From Nostoc sp. ATCC 43529 (GTDB taxonomy: Bacteria; Cyanobacteriota; Cyanobacteriia; Cyanobacteriales; Nostocaceae), in contig LWTK01000061.1 in the NCBI GenBank assembly GCA_003326205.1, positions 1 through 64,000 of the forward strand: a stretch of 64,000 nt of DNA, read 5' to 3'. Below, piece after piece: positions 1 through 6,340 of the stretch. The notes under the pieces are model-generated. The model had not been told where the DNA came from and ran no database searches. It was given only the letters and a program-made list of their open reading frames with translations. Within the stretch, counting starts at the first letter, position 1. Each line of letters starts with the position of its first letter. Made by a program: the position numbers and the translations under genes.

Positions 1-222
1 TTACAAGCTTCTACTCCTTGCTTACCTCAAGTGACATCTTCAAAACTGAGTAAATACAAGCATTTAGGCAAAGCTGGTACTACTGAACATATTGATGCTG
101 TTATGTCTGTTTTCAGACGTTATGTTTGGGATGAGCTACAGAAAATAATTGATACCCTTGATAATTGTCTACTAGATATTAGTTCTGGTTCTGAGCAAGA
201 GGAGGAAGATCCACAAGATTAA
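1..222 (+). CDS. C-terminal part of an unknown protein (cut by window start)
   Basis: The frame is open from the first base, so the gene starts outside the window; the GTG at 31 is only an internal candidate start. The visible 73 residues end in a strongly acidic tail (SEQEEEDPQD). I recognise no domain. A perfect 14-bp inverted repeat with a T run follows the stop directly. The neighbouring genes are small and island-like, so it is probably part of the same mobile element. Confidence 0.45.
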   Translation, partial: LQASTPCLPQVTSSKLSKYKHLGKAGTTEHIDAVMSVFRRYVWDELQKIIDTLDNCLLDISSGSEQEEEDPQD

Positions 223-232
223 GTTCCCCCTT

Positions 233-266
233 ATTATTCGCGACGATTCGTCGCGAATAATTTTTC
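233..266. terminator. Bidirectional intrinsic terminator
   Basis: A 14-bp perfect inverted repeat (ATTATTCGCGACGA, one-base centre) is followed by TTTTTC on the plus strand. It lies between the convergent ends of the partial gene at 1-222 and the leftward operon ending at 234. The stop codon of the leftward gene lies inside the left arm. Confidence 0.75.
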
Positions 267-485
267 TTTCTTTATTTTTGCAAAATTGGGATGCTCCCCA
301 GCATTAGTATTAGAATTTTTATCTTTTCGATAATAGTCAACTTTCACAGCGGTACACTCTGGATTATTTGCTGATTTGCAGGTAATTGTTAATGGTGGCT
401 TAGTACTTTTTATTTCAAAAGTTTTCCCGTTTTTGGTTAAAGTTACGATTGCTGTACTGTCTGAGATTGAACAATGAGTAGACAT
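234..485 (-). CDS. Small hypothetical protein, last gene of leftward operon
   Basis: 83 residues, unknown family. It is rich in Lys, Asn, Ser and Thr and has three Cys (positions 5, 36 and 44). There is no signal peptide or membrane segment. It lies 2 bp after the stop of the 140-residue gene and is the fourth and last gene of an operon running leftward from 2018. Its C-terminus is encoded by the terminator stem. A role as a minor component of the putative virion-associated operon is inferred from position only. Confidence 0.5.
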   Translation of the reverse strand: MSTHCSISDSTAIVTLTKNGKTFEIKSTKPPLTITCKSANNPECTAVKVDYYRKDKNSNTNAGEHPNFAKIKKEKLFATNRRE

Positions 486-487
486 TA

Positions 488-910
488 TTAGAAGTTATTA
501 GGGTTCACAGATTGCGAAATATCAGGATTATTGAATTCATCTAATGGATAATCAAAGAATTGCAGCCAGTAAGTGGCAATTCTTTGTGCGTTGTTGAAAT
601 CAGAACCTGAGAAAAATAAATCAATATTTACCAGGTTTAGACGATTGATGAAACAATTAAAAAGCAAGGCTGCAAGTATTCCTTCAGCCGTAAGATTATT
701 GCCATTATCAGCTTTGTAAAGAATTAAGGCTGTAGATGTTTCTTTGTAATTTTCGCCAAAAAATGCCTGCTTAATGGTAATTTGGCGTATTGCCTTAAGT
801 TTGTAGACATAAGCTTTTAAAGAAATAGTCAATTGCGTAAAGTTGAGATATTTCCAGCTAAAGCAACTGACTTTTATCTGACAGGAAGAATAGCGCTTGT
901 AGGAATACAT
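488..910 (-). CDS. Hypothetical protein, third gene of leftward operon
   Basis: 140 residues, unknown family. It is rich in aromatic residues and Asn and ends in VNPNNF, resembling the DPDNF end of the first gene of the operon (1695-2018). It lies 2 bp downstream of the 260-residue gene, so translation is probably coupled. I see no catalytic motif. The shared C-terminal ending suggests related or interacting components, perhaps of a phage-derived particle; this is inference. Confidence 0.55.
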   Translation of the reverse strand: MYSYKRYSSCQIKVSCFSWKYLNFTQLTISLKAYVYKLKAIRQITIKQAFFGENYKETSTALILYKADNGNNLTAEGILAALLFNCFINRLNLVNIDLFFSGSDFNNAQRIATYWLQFFDYPLDEFNNPDISQSVNPNNF

Positions 911-912
911 AG

Positions 913-1695
913 TTAAGCAATTCTTACGCCTAATCCTCCGGCTACGTTGCTAACAACTAAATACTCTTGTCCCGAATTTACGGGACTTACAATTGATAGT
1001 CTTGTCTGACCGTTGAAAGAACCTATAGCTAAGTCTTCAGATGTTGCACCACCTACCCCCGAACTACTTTGAGTCAGTAAAAGTAGTCCTTTGATAATGT
1101 CCGGTTTACTTGTTTGTGGATTAACTGAACTCATTCTTGAATTGGTCAAAAATGTATCAAAATCGCTGCTTGAGTAAGGCAAGGCAGCCGTAGCTACACC
1201 ACGAAGAGATGAAGGAGAACTAGTTGTAAAGAAAAAGCCATAAGCCCAGCTGTTCAAATCCCACCAACCAGGTCTATCAAAGGGCGCAATAATACCTAAA
1301 GGTACTAATAAAGTGCCTTGGCTAACAAATACAAATTTATATTCTTCTGCACCATTTAAAGCATTAAGCAGAATAGTTGTAGAACTGCCAAAACTTGAAT
1401 ATGTTGCTTCTGTACTGCCGTTGGTTCCCGTATGGGTTCCAATGTTCCACCCTGTATATAATTGCTGCCCAATTAGCAGAGCTGTAGTAATACGAATTCG
1501 GAGGTAAGTTTTACCAAAATTCTTTGTGCTATCGTTTACCCATTCATAAACTAAAATTTGGTCAGTACCACTCACGAATTCGTCGTAAACTGAAGAGTAA
1601 CCAGCGTTGAAAAATGCAGTTTTGATAGCATTTACCAGGCTGGCTTGTGTAATGGTTGGGCTTAAAGTAGTTTCGGTTCTTGCAGCTATTACCAT
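913..1695 (-). CDS. Putative phage-like structural protein
   Basis: 260 residues with many Ser, Thr, Gly and Asn, no Cys, no membrane segment and no catalytic signature. This composition is typical of beta-rich virion or tail proteins. The start ATG shares a base with the TAA of the preceding gene (TAATG), a sign of coupled translation. It is the second gene of a four-gene leftward operon. The family is not recognised. The structural assignment rests on composition and operon context and could be wrong. Confidence 0.55.
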   Translation of the reverse strand: MVIAARTETTLSPTITQASLVNAIKTAFFNAGYSSVYDEFVSGTDQILVYEWVNDSTKNFGKTYLRIRITTALLIGQQLYTGWNIGTHTGTNGSTEATYSSFGSSTTILLNALNGAEEYKFVFVSQGTLLVPLGIIAPFDRPGWWDLNSWAYGFFFTTSSPSSLRGVATAALPYSSSDFDTFLTNSRMSSVNPQTSKPDIIKGLLLLTQSSSGVGGATSEDLAIGSFNGQTRLSIVSPVNSGQEYLVVSNVAGGLGVRIA

Positions 1696-2018
1696 TAGAA
1701 GTTATCCGGGTCTAAAGTATAGTTATCGGCAGACTGGAAGTTTACGTTATAAGTCGTCTGCCTATACTGCGCGTTATTTCTCGTCACGACTTGTGGAAAG
1801 TTGCTATCTTCGATTGTGATTTGAATATCAGTGTTTGTGCCTTGATTGGTACTATTCAAATAGCTTGATGCTTTGAGAATAATTGCTGTAATTAAGCTCT
1901 CAGCGGTGTTGCTACCACTAGCTGTTAAGCCTGTAAGGTCTGCTTTGGTAATAGTGATAGTTGTCGCATCTTGACTTGCGTTAGTACCAAAAACTTGCTG
2001 TAGGGTCGGTTCTGCCAT
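1695..2018 (-). CDS. Putative phage-like protein, first gene of leftward operon
   Basis: 107 residues, Thr/Asn/Ser-rich. It begins MAEPTLQQVFG and ends LDPDNF, a style I associate with small conserved proteins of cyanobacterial prophages, but I cannot name a family. No membrane segment or enzyme motif is seen. It leads the operon 2018 to 234 and overlaps the next gene at TAATG. A promoter should lie in 2019-2068, opposite the small rightward ORF. Function unknown. Confidence 0.55.
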   Translation of the reverse strand: MAEPTLQQVFGTNASQDATTITITKADLTGLTASGSNTAESLITAIILKASSYLNSTNQGTNTDIQITIEDSNFPQVVTRNNAQYRQTTYNVNFQSADNYTLDPDNF

Positions 2019-2068
2019 AAATCAGATTTTTGATGGTGGATAAATCTGTTTTATAGCGGATTAAAGAA

Positions 2069-2200
2069 ATGGTAAATCTTCCAGTTTTATGTAGAAGTGG
2101 AATATTTACCGAGGACGCCAAAGCATTACTCCAATTAGGATTGAGCAAATATTTGCTAATAGTGAATATCTACGAAATTCCGCTTTCACCTGTTTTTTAG
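2069..2200 (+). CDS. Possible 43-residue leader ORF upstream of integrase
   Basis: ATG at 2069, TAG at 2198-2200, 43 codons, with a plausible protein-like composition (begins MVNLPVLCRSG). Its last codons lie in a 13-bp hairpin (2178-2190 pairing with 2200-2212), and the stop sits at the end of the loop, at the junction with the right arm, 34 bp before the integrase start. It may be a leader peptide, a remnant of a longer recombinase N-terminus, or chance. There is no strong Shine-Dalgarno site. Confidence 0.3.
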   Translation: MVNLPVLCRSGIFTEDAKALLQLGLSKYLLIVNIYEIPLSPVF

Positions 2201-2212
2201 GTAAAAGCGGAA
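2178..2212 (+). promoter_or_regulatory. Hairpin ahead of integrase (possible attenuator)
   Basis: Arms TTCCGCTTTCACC and GGTAAAAGCGGAA pair over 13 positions with one mismatch around a loop rich in T. The hairpin ends 22 bp before the integrase ATG and contains the stop codon of the 43-codon ORF. A translation-linked control element or part of a recombination site are both possible. Confidence 0.4.
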
Positions 2213-2234
2213 CACCAAAAGTTCAATTTCTAAT

Positions 2235-2816
2235 ATGCCTAAAAATAACAGATGCGGAAAAGCAGCTGTCATCTTAGATAGTGATTTTGTTAAAATCCGC
2301 AAGCAAATCAAAACTGATAGGTACAAATTACTTTGGGATTTGGCCTGGTACACTGGCGAACGTTGGGGAGCCCTCATTCAGCTGAAAGTCAGTGATGTTT
2401 ACTACAAGAATGGCAAACCCAAAGATGTGCTGATTTTTCCCGCAATTATCCGCAAGCATCGACCAGACGGCACCGCCGATACTGTAGAAATTGCAGTGCA
2501 TGAAAATCTCAAGGAATCTCTCTTGCCGTTTGAACCTGGGGAACAAGAGTGGTTATTCCCTTCGCGCTGTGGTACAAAGCCGGTTACTTGGCGTAATGCC
2601 TATGATGTCCTCAAGCGGGCAACCGAGAAAGCCGGAATGGGGACTAAGGGAATTTCTACCCACACTACCCGCCGGAGTCTGGTAAACCGATTGCGGAAGA
2701 ATGGCGTTGATAAAGCCGTGATTCGCAAAATCACCGGACACCGGGATAACAAAGGGCTTGACCCATATTTAGAAGTTGACATCGATGAAGTTCGCGCGGC
2801 GATCGCCACTTTATGA
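2235..2816 (+). CDS. Tyrosine recombinase, catalytic domain only
   Basis: 193 residues, about half the length of a usual phage integrase. The whole protein is the C-terminal catalytic domain: Arg43 in the YTGERWGAL box, His143-x-x-Arg146 in THTTRR, His169 in GHRD and a candidate nucleophile Tyr178 in LDPYLEV. The N-terminal SAM-like core-binding domain is absent. It would cut and rejoin DNA through a 3'-phosphotyrosine. Comparable single-domain proteins occur on cyanobacterial plasmids and islands. It overlaps the next small gene by four bases (ATGA). It marks this segment as a mobile element. Confidence 0.85.
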   Translation: MPKNNRCGKAAVILDSDFVKIRKQIKTDRYKLLWDLAWYTGERWGALIQLKVSDVYYKNGKPKDVLIFPAIIRKHRPDGTADTVEIAVHENLKESLLPFEPGEQEWLFPSRCGTKPVTWRNAYDVLKRATEKAGMGTKGISTHTTRRSLVNRLRKNGVDKAVIRKITGHRDNKGLDPYLEVDIDEVRAAIATL

Positions 2817-2995
2817 CCACCCAGCACAGTCTCCTATTTCTCAGGCTTGAAGTCTTCTACTGCCGATTGCAGGCTGGGGACTATGATCACCCATTCGATT
2901 TAGCTGTTGCCCTGGAAGCTTTGAGTAATTGGGCATGGGATGAAGTTGAGGAACTCTACCCAGACCTACTACCCAAAATGAAACCGGGCGAATAA
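2813..2995 (+). CDS. Small hypothetical protein coupled to integrase
   Basis: 60 residues, acidic C-terminal half with several Trp, Glu and Asp. Its ATG overlaps the integrase stop (ATGA), so it is translationally coupled and may be an accessory factor of the recombinase. No known family or helix-turn-helix is obvious. A HIP1-based terminator follows at 3024. Confidence 0.5.
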   Translation: MTTQHSLLFLRLEVFYCRLQAGDYDHPFDLAVALEALSNWAWDEVEELYPDLLPKMKPGE

Positions 2996-3023
2996 GCTTT
3001 TTCCAGGTAGATTTTTCACAGAC

Positions 3024-3062
3024 GCGATCGCCATAAAACCAACTTGGGCGATCGCATTTTTC
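3024..3062 (+). terminator. HIP1-based terminator after integrase operon
   Basis: A 9-bp stem GCGATCGCC / GGCGATCGC (3024-3032 with 3047-3055) is followed by ATTTTTC. Two HIP1 octamers form the stem. Confidence 0.65.
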
Positions 3063-3128
3063 ACGATCGTAAACCTACCCAAAATTTAGCCGGGGGAATA
3101 TAACCTATGACATGTAATCATTTAGAGA

Positions 3129-3165
3129 TGCGATCGCTGTACCGAAAGCCGGCGATCGCATTTTT
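3129..3165 (+). terminator. Second HIP1-based terminator
   Basis: A 9-bp stem TGCGATCGC / GCGATCGCA (3129-3137 with 3152-3160) is followed by TTTTTC. It has nearly the same design as the one 100 bp upstream; together they form a tandem terminator. The rest of 2996-3350 holds dispersed repeats (GGCATTGGGCAT and a Nostoc CG-rich repeat at 3228-3262) and no gene. Confidence 0.6.
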
Positions 3166-3351
3166 CATGATCATCAGTCATCAGTCATTGGGCATTAGGC
3201 ATTGGGCATGGGGTATAGCGAAAAATTGGCGTAGGCGTACCCGCCCGCCGCAGGCATCGCCACTACAAGCGCACAAACTACAAGTGAAAATAGCTAAAAA
3301 GCTTAGTTTACAAAGGTTTTACAGGCGCACAATAAAGTTACAAGTTAGGAG

Positions 3352-3924
3352 TTAGGAGTTAGGAGTTATTTTCCCTTTTCCCCTTTTCCCCTTCTCCCTT
3401 TGTCGCTTGTCTCCCGACCCCCAGGAGCGAATTAACTCTTCAATCTCAGCCGGCGTTTGACCGTCCGCGATCGCAATCTCTACATCTTCTTTTTTAAGCC
3501 TGGCCTTGGGACTGTCTACACTGCCAAGATACCGCCGATGCTTCTTCCTGCCAGTCATCCAACAATAGCGGTAATACCAATATTTATTACTAGAGCGCTC
3601 TACCCAATACTTCTCTACCCAGTGGGTATCGTGTTGGGGCGCAGATTTTTTGGTATCTAATGCAACGTGCGCCCCAACAAGCGGTTTTACGGGTGTTGAA
3701 ATTGTTACCTGCGCCCCAACACATGATTCTACGGTTGTGCTAGGTGATACTTGCGCCCTAACACGTAATTCCCACTCGTCCCAAGGGGATTTGCGATCGT
3801 CTAAGTTTTTGTCGCTGTGTTGGGGCGCAGTTATTTCATCCCAGGCCGGATCGTAAAGGGGAGTGGGGACTGGGGACTTAGTAAAAGCTTCTAAGTCAAA
3901 TAATGTTGGTTGATTCATAATCAA
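3352..3924 (-). CDS. Island protein with internal repeats, unknown function
   Basis: 190 residues. Residues about 50-95 contain three imperfect copies of a segment of about 20 residues marked by the tetrapeptide R/G-A-Q/H-V, mirrored in the DNA by repeats of TGCGCCCCAACA. Residues about 105-165 form a basic, aromatic part (YWYYRYCW, RRYLG) followed by a short helical motif. The last 18 residues (KRQREKGKRGKGK region) are translated from a CCCTTTTCCCC-type repeat, so the ancestral C-terminus was probably shorter. It is the last gene of a leftward block with RHH and winged-helix-like proteins. Function unknown. Confidence 0.55.
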   Translation of the reverse strand: MIMNQPTLFDLEAFTKSPVPTPLYDPAWDEITAPQHSDKNLDDRKSPWDEWELRVRAQVSPSTTVESCVGAQVTISTPVKPLVGAHVALDTKKSAPQHDTHWVEKYWVERSSNKYWYYRYCWMTGRKKHRRYLGSVDSPKARLKKEDVEIAIADGQTPAEIEELIRSWGSGDKRQREKGKRGKGKITPNS

Positions 3925-3942
3925 ACTGGTTATTAAATGTTG

Positions 3943-3968
3943 CTGCCTTCAAAAGAGGCAGTTTTTTT
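3943..3968 (+). terminator. Hairpin with T run, oriented against the local genes
   Basis: CTGCCT / AGGCAG stem with a seven-T run on the plus strand, between two leftward genes. It would stop rightward (antisense) transcripts. Confidence 0.4.
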
Positions 3969-4689
3969 ATTCGTCATCAAAGAAAGTTTCTAAATCAAAC
4001 GCACAAACAGGATCGTCTGGTTTTGTTGCATTTGAAAGCTTCTTACATATTGCCCAGTAATTGTGATGACTCTCCCACCACCGGCAACGTAAACAAGTTC
4101 TAATAAATCCTTCAGGGTTATCTACTTTATTCAAACCTCCGCGAATTTGAAACAAGATTAAAGCTAGTTTTACTTCCCATGTTGGACGTTCTAATACTTC
4201 GGTCACGGTGTCATCAAAATGTATACCCGATTCCGAGAGTACCTCTTGATTAATAGAAGAATAAGAATGCTGCTGCTGTATATTACCCCCGTCGGGAGAT
4301 TGCTGGTTTGAAGCCTGTAAAGTGTAACTAGAGTTATTGTTTTGTAAGTTTTTTTCTCGCTTCTTTTTAGGTGGTTTCAGCCATGATAAAGGTCGCAAAA
4401 CTAACTTAAATGAGTTCCAACTAAACTGTTTAATTACTTGCAAAACACCGGATGATACCAGTATGTCAAACATCTTTTTGAGATAATTGTGAGCGTATGG
4501 TTTACCTCTTACCTTGGTTAGCCATGCCCTAAATTGCTTCAAATCTGGCTCGATTTCTGCTGCTATTTCCCCTTGCCTCATTAGCCATTGCCAGAGAGTT
4601 TTTGCCGCTGGGGGGATATGGTGTTGGTAACAGAATGCTTCATGTTCTTCCGTCCACGGAAGATTGATTTTATATGTACTTTCTGGCAT
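3967..4689 (-). CDS. Hypothetical plasmid-type protein, possibly winged-helix
   Basis: 240 residues. Residues about 10-100 look helical with a strand pair (LVSSGVLQVIKQFSW..FKLVLRPLSWL), as in winged-helix DNA-binding domains of plasmid proteins. A basic hinge KPPKKKREK and a Gln/Asn/Ser-rich linker (about 105-150) follow. The C-terminal third contains NPEGFIRTCLRCRWW with two Cys. A replication or partition role is possible from context, but no motif proves it. It lies between a membrane protein gene and the repeat-bearing gene on the same strand. Confidence 0.5.
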   Translation of the reverse strand: MPESTYKINLPWTEEHEAFCYQHHIPPAAKTLWQWLMRQGEIAAEIEPDLKQFRAWLTKVRGKPYAHNYLKKMFDILVSSGVLQVIKQFSWNSFKLVLRPLSWLKPPKKKREKNLQNNNSSYTLQASNQQSPDGGNIQQQHSYSSINQEVLSESGIHFDDTVTEVLERPTWEVKLALILFQIRGGLNKVDNPEGFIRTCLRCRWWESHHNYWAICKKLSNATKPDDPVCAFDLETFFDDE

Positions 4690-4713
4690 ACTACTATTAG
4701 TTAATTTTCAGAG

Positions 4714-4749
4714 AGCCACCACGATCAGCTAAATCTTCGGTGGCTTTTT
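4714..4749 (+). terminator. Hairpin with T run, oriented against the local genes
   Basis: AGCCACC / GGTGGCT stem (4714-4720 with 4739-4745) with a T run on the plus strand, between leftward genes ending at 4762 and starting at 4689. Same arrangement as 3943-3968. Confidence 0.45.
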
Positions 4750-4761
4750 GGTTTTTCTAGC

Positions 4762-5154
4762 TCAATGGCGATCGCGCTCTAGATCATAGATAACTTTCTC
4801 CAAGTACCAGTTATCTGATTTACCAGGGTGTTTACGCCGCTGCTGTGCCAAAAGTCGTTTGGCGGCTGCTACATCACCTTTGACCAGAACCAGTAAATCG
4901 CTCTGTAGGTATCTGTTTCTAGGGTCGGTGCGGTATGACTGAGATATTCTGCCTCGTGGTCTGGGTGGCTGAGGTCGAAATAAACGAGCCATGATATCGT
5001 CAACATCTGAAGATAGAAACTTCGATCCAGGCAATAACTGAAACAAAACAGACATAAAGTACAGTGCAAAATACAACAGAATGACAACAAAACTTGTTAT
5101 CAAGAAGATAATGAAAGGTGGTTGTAAAGCTACAAACTGTGCTAAATCTTGCAT
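4762..5154 (-). CDS. Membrane-anchored small protein with C-terminal helical domain
   Basis: 130 residues. A long hydrophobic segment (about 13-41) is a single membrane anchor or a hairpin. A Pro/Arg-rich linker follows. The C-terminal domain (about 85-130) reads LVLVKGDVAAAKRLL, then HPGKSDNWYLEKVIYDLERDR, a short motif I have seen at the end of many cyanobacterial proteins of unknown function. It lies in the leftward block downstream of the RHH regulator. Function unknown; a cytoplasmic domain tethered to the membrane is inferred. Confidence 0.6.
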   Translation of the reverse strand: MQDLAQFVALQPPFIIFLITSFVVILLYFALYFMSVLFQLLPGSKFLSSDVDDIMARLFRPQPPRPRGRISQSYRTDPRNRYLQSDLLVLVKGDVAAAKRLLAQQRRKHPGKSDNWYLEKVIYDLERDRH

Positions 5155-5259
5155 AGTGATTTGAGTTGGTGATGCTACTCAATCCACGATGCGGGAAATG
5201 TCCTGGTAGAGACATCGGGAAATCCCGCATTTGTAAACTTCATAGCCTCTTCACAAAAT

Positions 5260-5294
5260 AAAACCGCCCTAACCTCTACTGGCAGGACGGTTTT
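5260..5294 (-). terminator. Terminator of the RHH/coiled-coil locus
   Basis: Arms AAAACCGCCCT and AGGACGGTTTT (11 bp, one mismatch). Read leftward, the stem is followed by ATTTTG. The stop codon of the gene at 5293 is in the first arm. Confidence 0.6.
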
Positions 5295-5691
5295 ATTCAG
5301 TTTCTTCAGGTTTTTCGAGCGACTGAGCGGCTATGTTGTAAAGTTCAGCCTTGATCAGTCTCATTCCTTCGTCAAATGAGTCTACAAATTTCTTATTCTC
5401 ATCAAGGCGAGCTTCGAGACGCTGGCGATGAGAACCAACATAGTACTTGAAACCTTGCTCTAATAACTCAAGTCGCTCTAATACTTTTCCAAGATTGCTT
5501 TCTCCATCGAGGGAGAGGACTGACCCAGTGGTATGTCCCCCCTCGCTATCTTCGCTACCAAGTCCGCCCTGCTCAATCCCATCGTTTTTGCCCTCATCTC
5601 GAATAGCTCCCAGTCCTTCTGGCTCAGGAATAGGGACACGTTCTTTGCGTCGTCTGCCAGTTTTTTCGGTCTCGCCATTTTTCTTGCTCAT
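5293..5691 (-). CDS. Coiled-coil-like protein overlapping the RHH gene
   Basis: 132 residues from the ATG at 5691; an ATG five codons upstream (5706) is also possible. The N-terminal 70 residues are Gly/Glu/Lys-rich and low complexity, as expected of a frame shadowing another gene. Residues from about 70 on (LERLELLEQ to the end) form a convincing amphipathic helix. About 200 bases are shared, in another frame on the same strand, with the ribbon-helix-helix gene at 5478-5678. Either both frames are used, or the helical part was once the C-terminus of the RHH protein and was separated by a frameshift near 5480. Confidence 0.45.
   Translation of the reverse strand: MSKKNGETEKTGRRRKERVPIPEPEGLGAIRDEGKNDGIEQGGLGSEDSEGGHTTGSVLSLDGESNLGKVLERLELLEQGFKYYVGSHRQRLEARLDENKKFVDSFDEGMRLIKAELYNIAAQSLEKPEETE
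5478..5678 (-). CDS. Ribbon-helix-helix (CopG/Arc-like) regulator
   Basis: 66 residues. MARPKKLADDAKNVSLFLS gives the N-terminal basic arm and beta strand, and KDWELFEMRAKTMGLSRADLVAKIARG gives the two helices of an RHH fold. Such proteins bind operators as dimers and often repress their own plasmid or toxin-antitoxin operon. Repeated CATATAGAAAACT sites just upstream (5711-5799) are the obvious operator candidates. The ATG is 13 bases inside the overlapping 132-residue ORF in a different frame. The fold looks convincing; the regulatory target is inferred. Confidence 0.65.
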   Translation of the reverse strand: MARPKKLADDAKNVSLFLSQKDWELFEMRAKTMGLSRADLVAKIARGDIPLGQSSPSMEKAILEKY

Positions 5692-5710
5692 ACACGGTAA
5701 ACCCATTTTA

Positions 5711-5799
5711 CATATAGAAAACTAAATCTCATATAGAAAACTGTTGACAGGAGGTTTTCTGTATGATTAACATAACATTAGTTTCTCACATAGAAAACT
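5711..5799. promoter_or_regulatory. Repeated operator-like sites in divergent control region
   Basis: Direct copies of CATATAGAAAACT at 5711-5723 and 5730-5742 (19-bp spacing), a CACATAGAAAACT copy at 5787-5799 and an inverted copy at 5752-5765 (read in reverse as CATACAGAAAACCT). A rightward -35-like TTGACA (5744-5749) with a weak -10 about 17-18 bp downstream lies between the sites. The array separates the leftward RHH operon from the rightward small-gene series. RHH autoregulation of both directions is inferred. Confidence 0.55.
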
Positions 5800-5863
5800 A
5801 TTTTTTACCTCCCCCCTCACCCTTGCCATTGAGCCTGTGAGGGCACATTCAGGAGCAACACAC

Positions 5864-5952
5864 CCGCGCCACTTGGCTTAGTTCCCCGGCGCGGCACCAC
5901 CCTAAACCATCACCGAGAACAGAGTGCAGATACGCGTTGTCTGCGCGGTGAT
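5864..5952 (+). ncRNA. Structured 5' leader of the rightward series
   Basis: Two hairpins precede the ATG at 5985: CCGCGCC / GGCGCGG (5864-5870 with 5888-5894), and a two-part stem ATCACCG..CGGTGAT (5909-5915 with 5946-5952) enclosing GCAGA..TCTGC (5926-5930 with 5940-5944). It may be an untranslated leader that controls expression, or a small RNA. Apart from these stems, 5800-5984 shows no gene. Confidence 0.4.
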
Positions 5953-5984
5953 TTATTTGACTGCACACTTACCCAGGTAACCGC

Positions 5985-6161
5985 ATGACAACAACAGTTG
6001 TAGAACTGATTGCAAACTTGAAGCATTACCCAGATAACACCAAGGTGGTTATCACAGATGTTGATGATGTGGAATTTGCGATTACTGATTTCAAATTTGA
6101 AAACAACATCGTGAATATCGTTATTGGTGAAATTGTTATTGATGAAGAACAGGAGGAATAA
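5985..6161 (+). CDS. Small acidic hypothetical protein
   Basis: 58 residues, ATG at 5985, TAA at 6159. It begins MTTTVVELIANLKHYPDN and has alternating strand-like segments (KVVITDVDDVEFAITDFKF, NIVNIVIGEIVI) with an acidic end EEQEE. The sequence looks like a real folded protein (helix then beta strands), as seen in small anti-CRISPR-sized or phage accessory proteins, but the family is unknown. It is the first gene of the rightward series in the island and follows a structured leader. Confidence 0.55.
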   Translation: MTTTVVELIANLKHYPDNTKVVITDVDDVEFAITDFKFENNIVNIVIGEIVIDEEQEE

Positions 6162-6306
6162 TTCACAATTTGTGAATTCACCAATTCTGAATTCTAAAGT
6201 TTTGGCATCATCCCTACACGAGTTACGCCACAAATCATGCTGTTTATTAAGGAGGTAAACAAGACGTAAATCAAAATTTTCTCGCTAACCACAACTATGT
6301 ATCTAC

Positions 6307-6330
6307 CTGCCAGTAGCTGATTGCTGGCAG
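6307..6330 (+). promoter_or_regulatory. Hairpin just before a start codon
   Basis: CTGCCAG / CTGGCAG, 7-bp stem with a 10-base loop, ending 10 bases before the ATG at 6341. It could hold back ribosome entry. The leader GAACCATGACAA that follows is repeated exactly at the start of the recombinase gene at 8963. Confidence 0.4.
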
Positions 6331-6340
6331 TTCCTGAACC

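Noticed and set aside
5478..5520. Programmed -1 frameshift joining RHH and coiled coil
   Set aside because: GGAAAAG does not fit X-XXY-YYZ and no downstream pseudoknot was seen; kept only as an open question in the findings.
5910..6233. Leftward 107-codon frame opposite the 58-residue gene
   Set aside because: The plus-strand 58-residue frame has a regular helix-strand layout and fits the series; the minus frame is rich in unusual Cys/Phe and lacks context.
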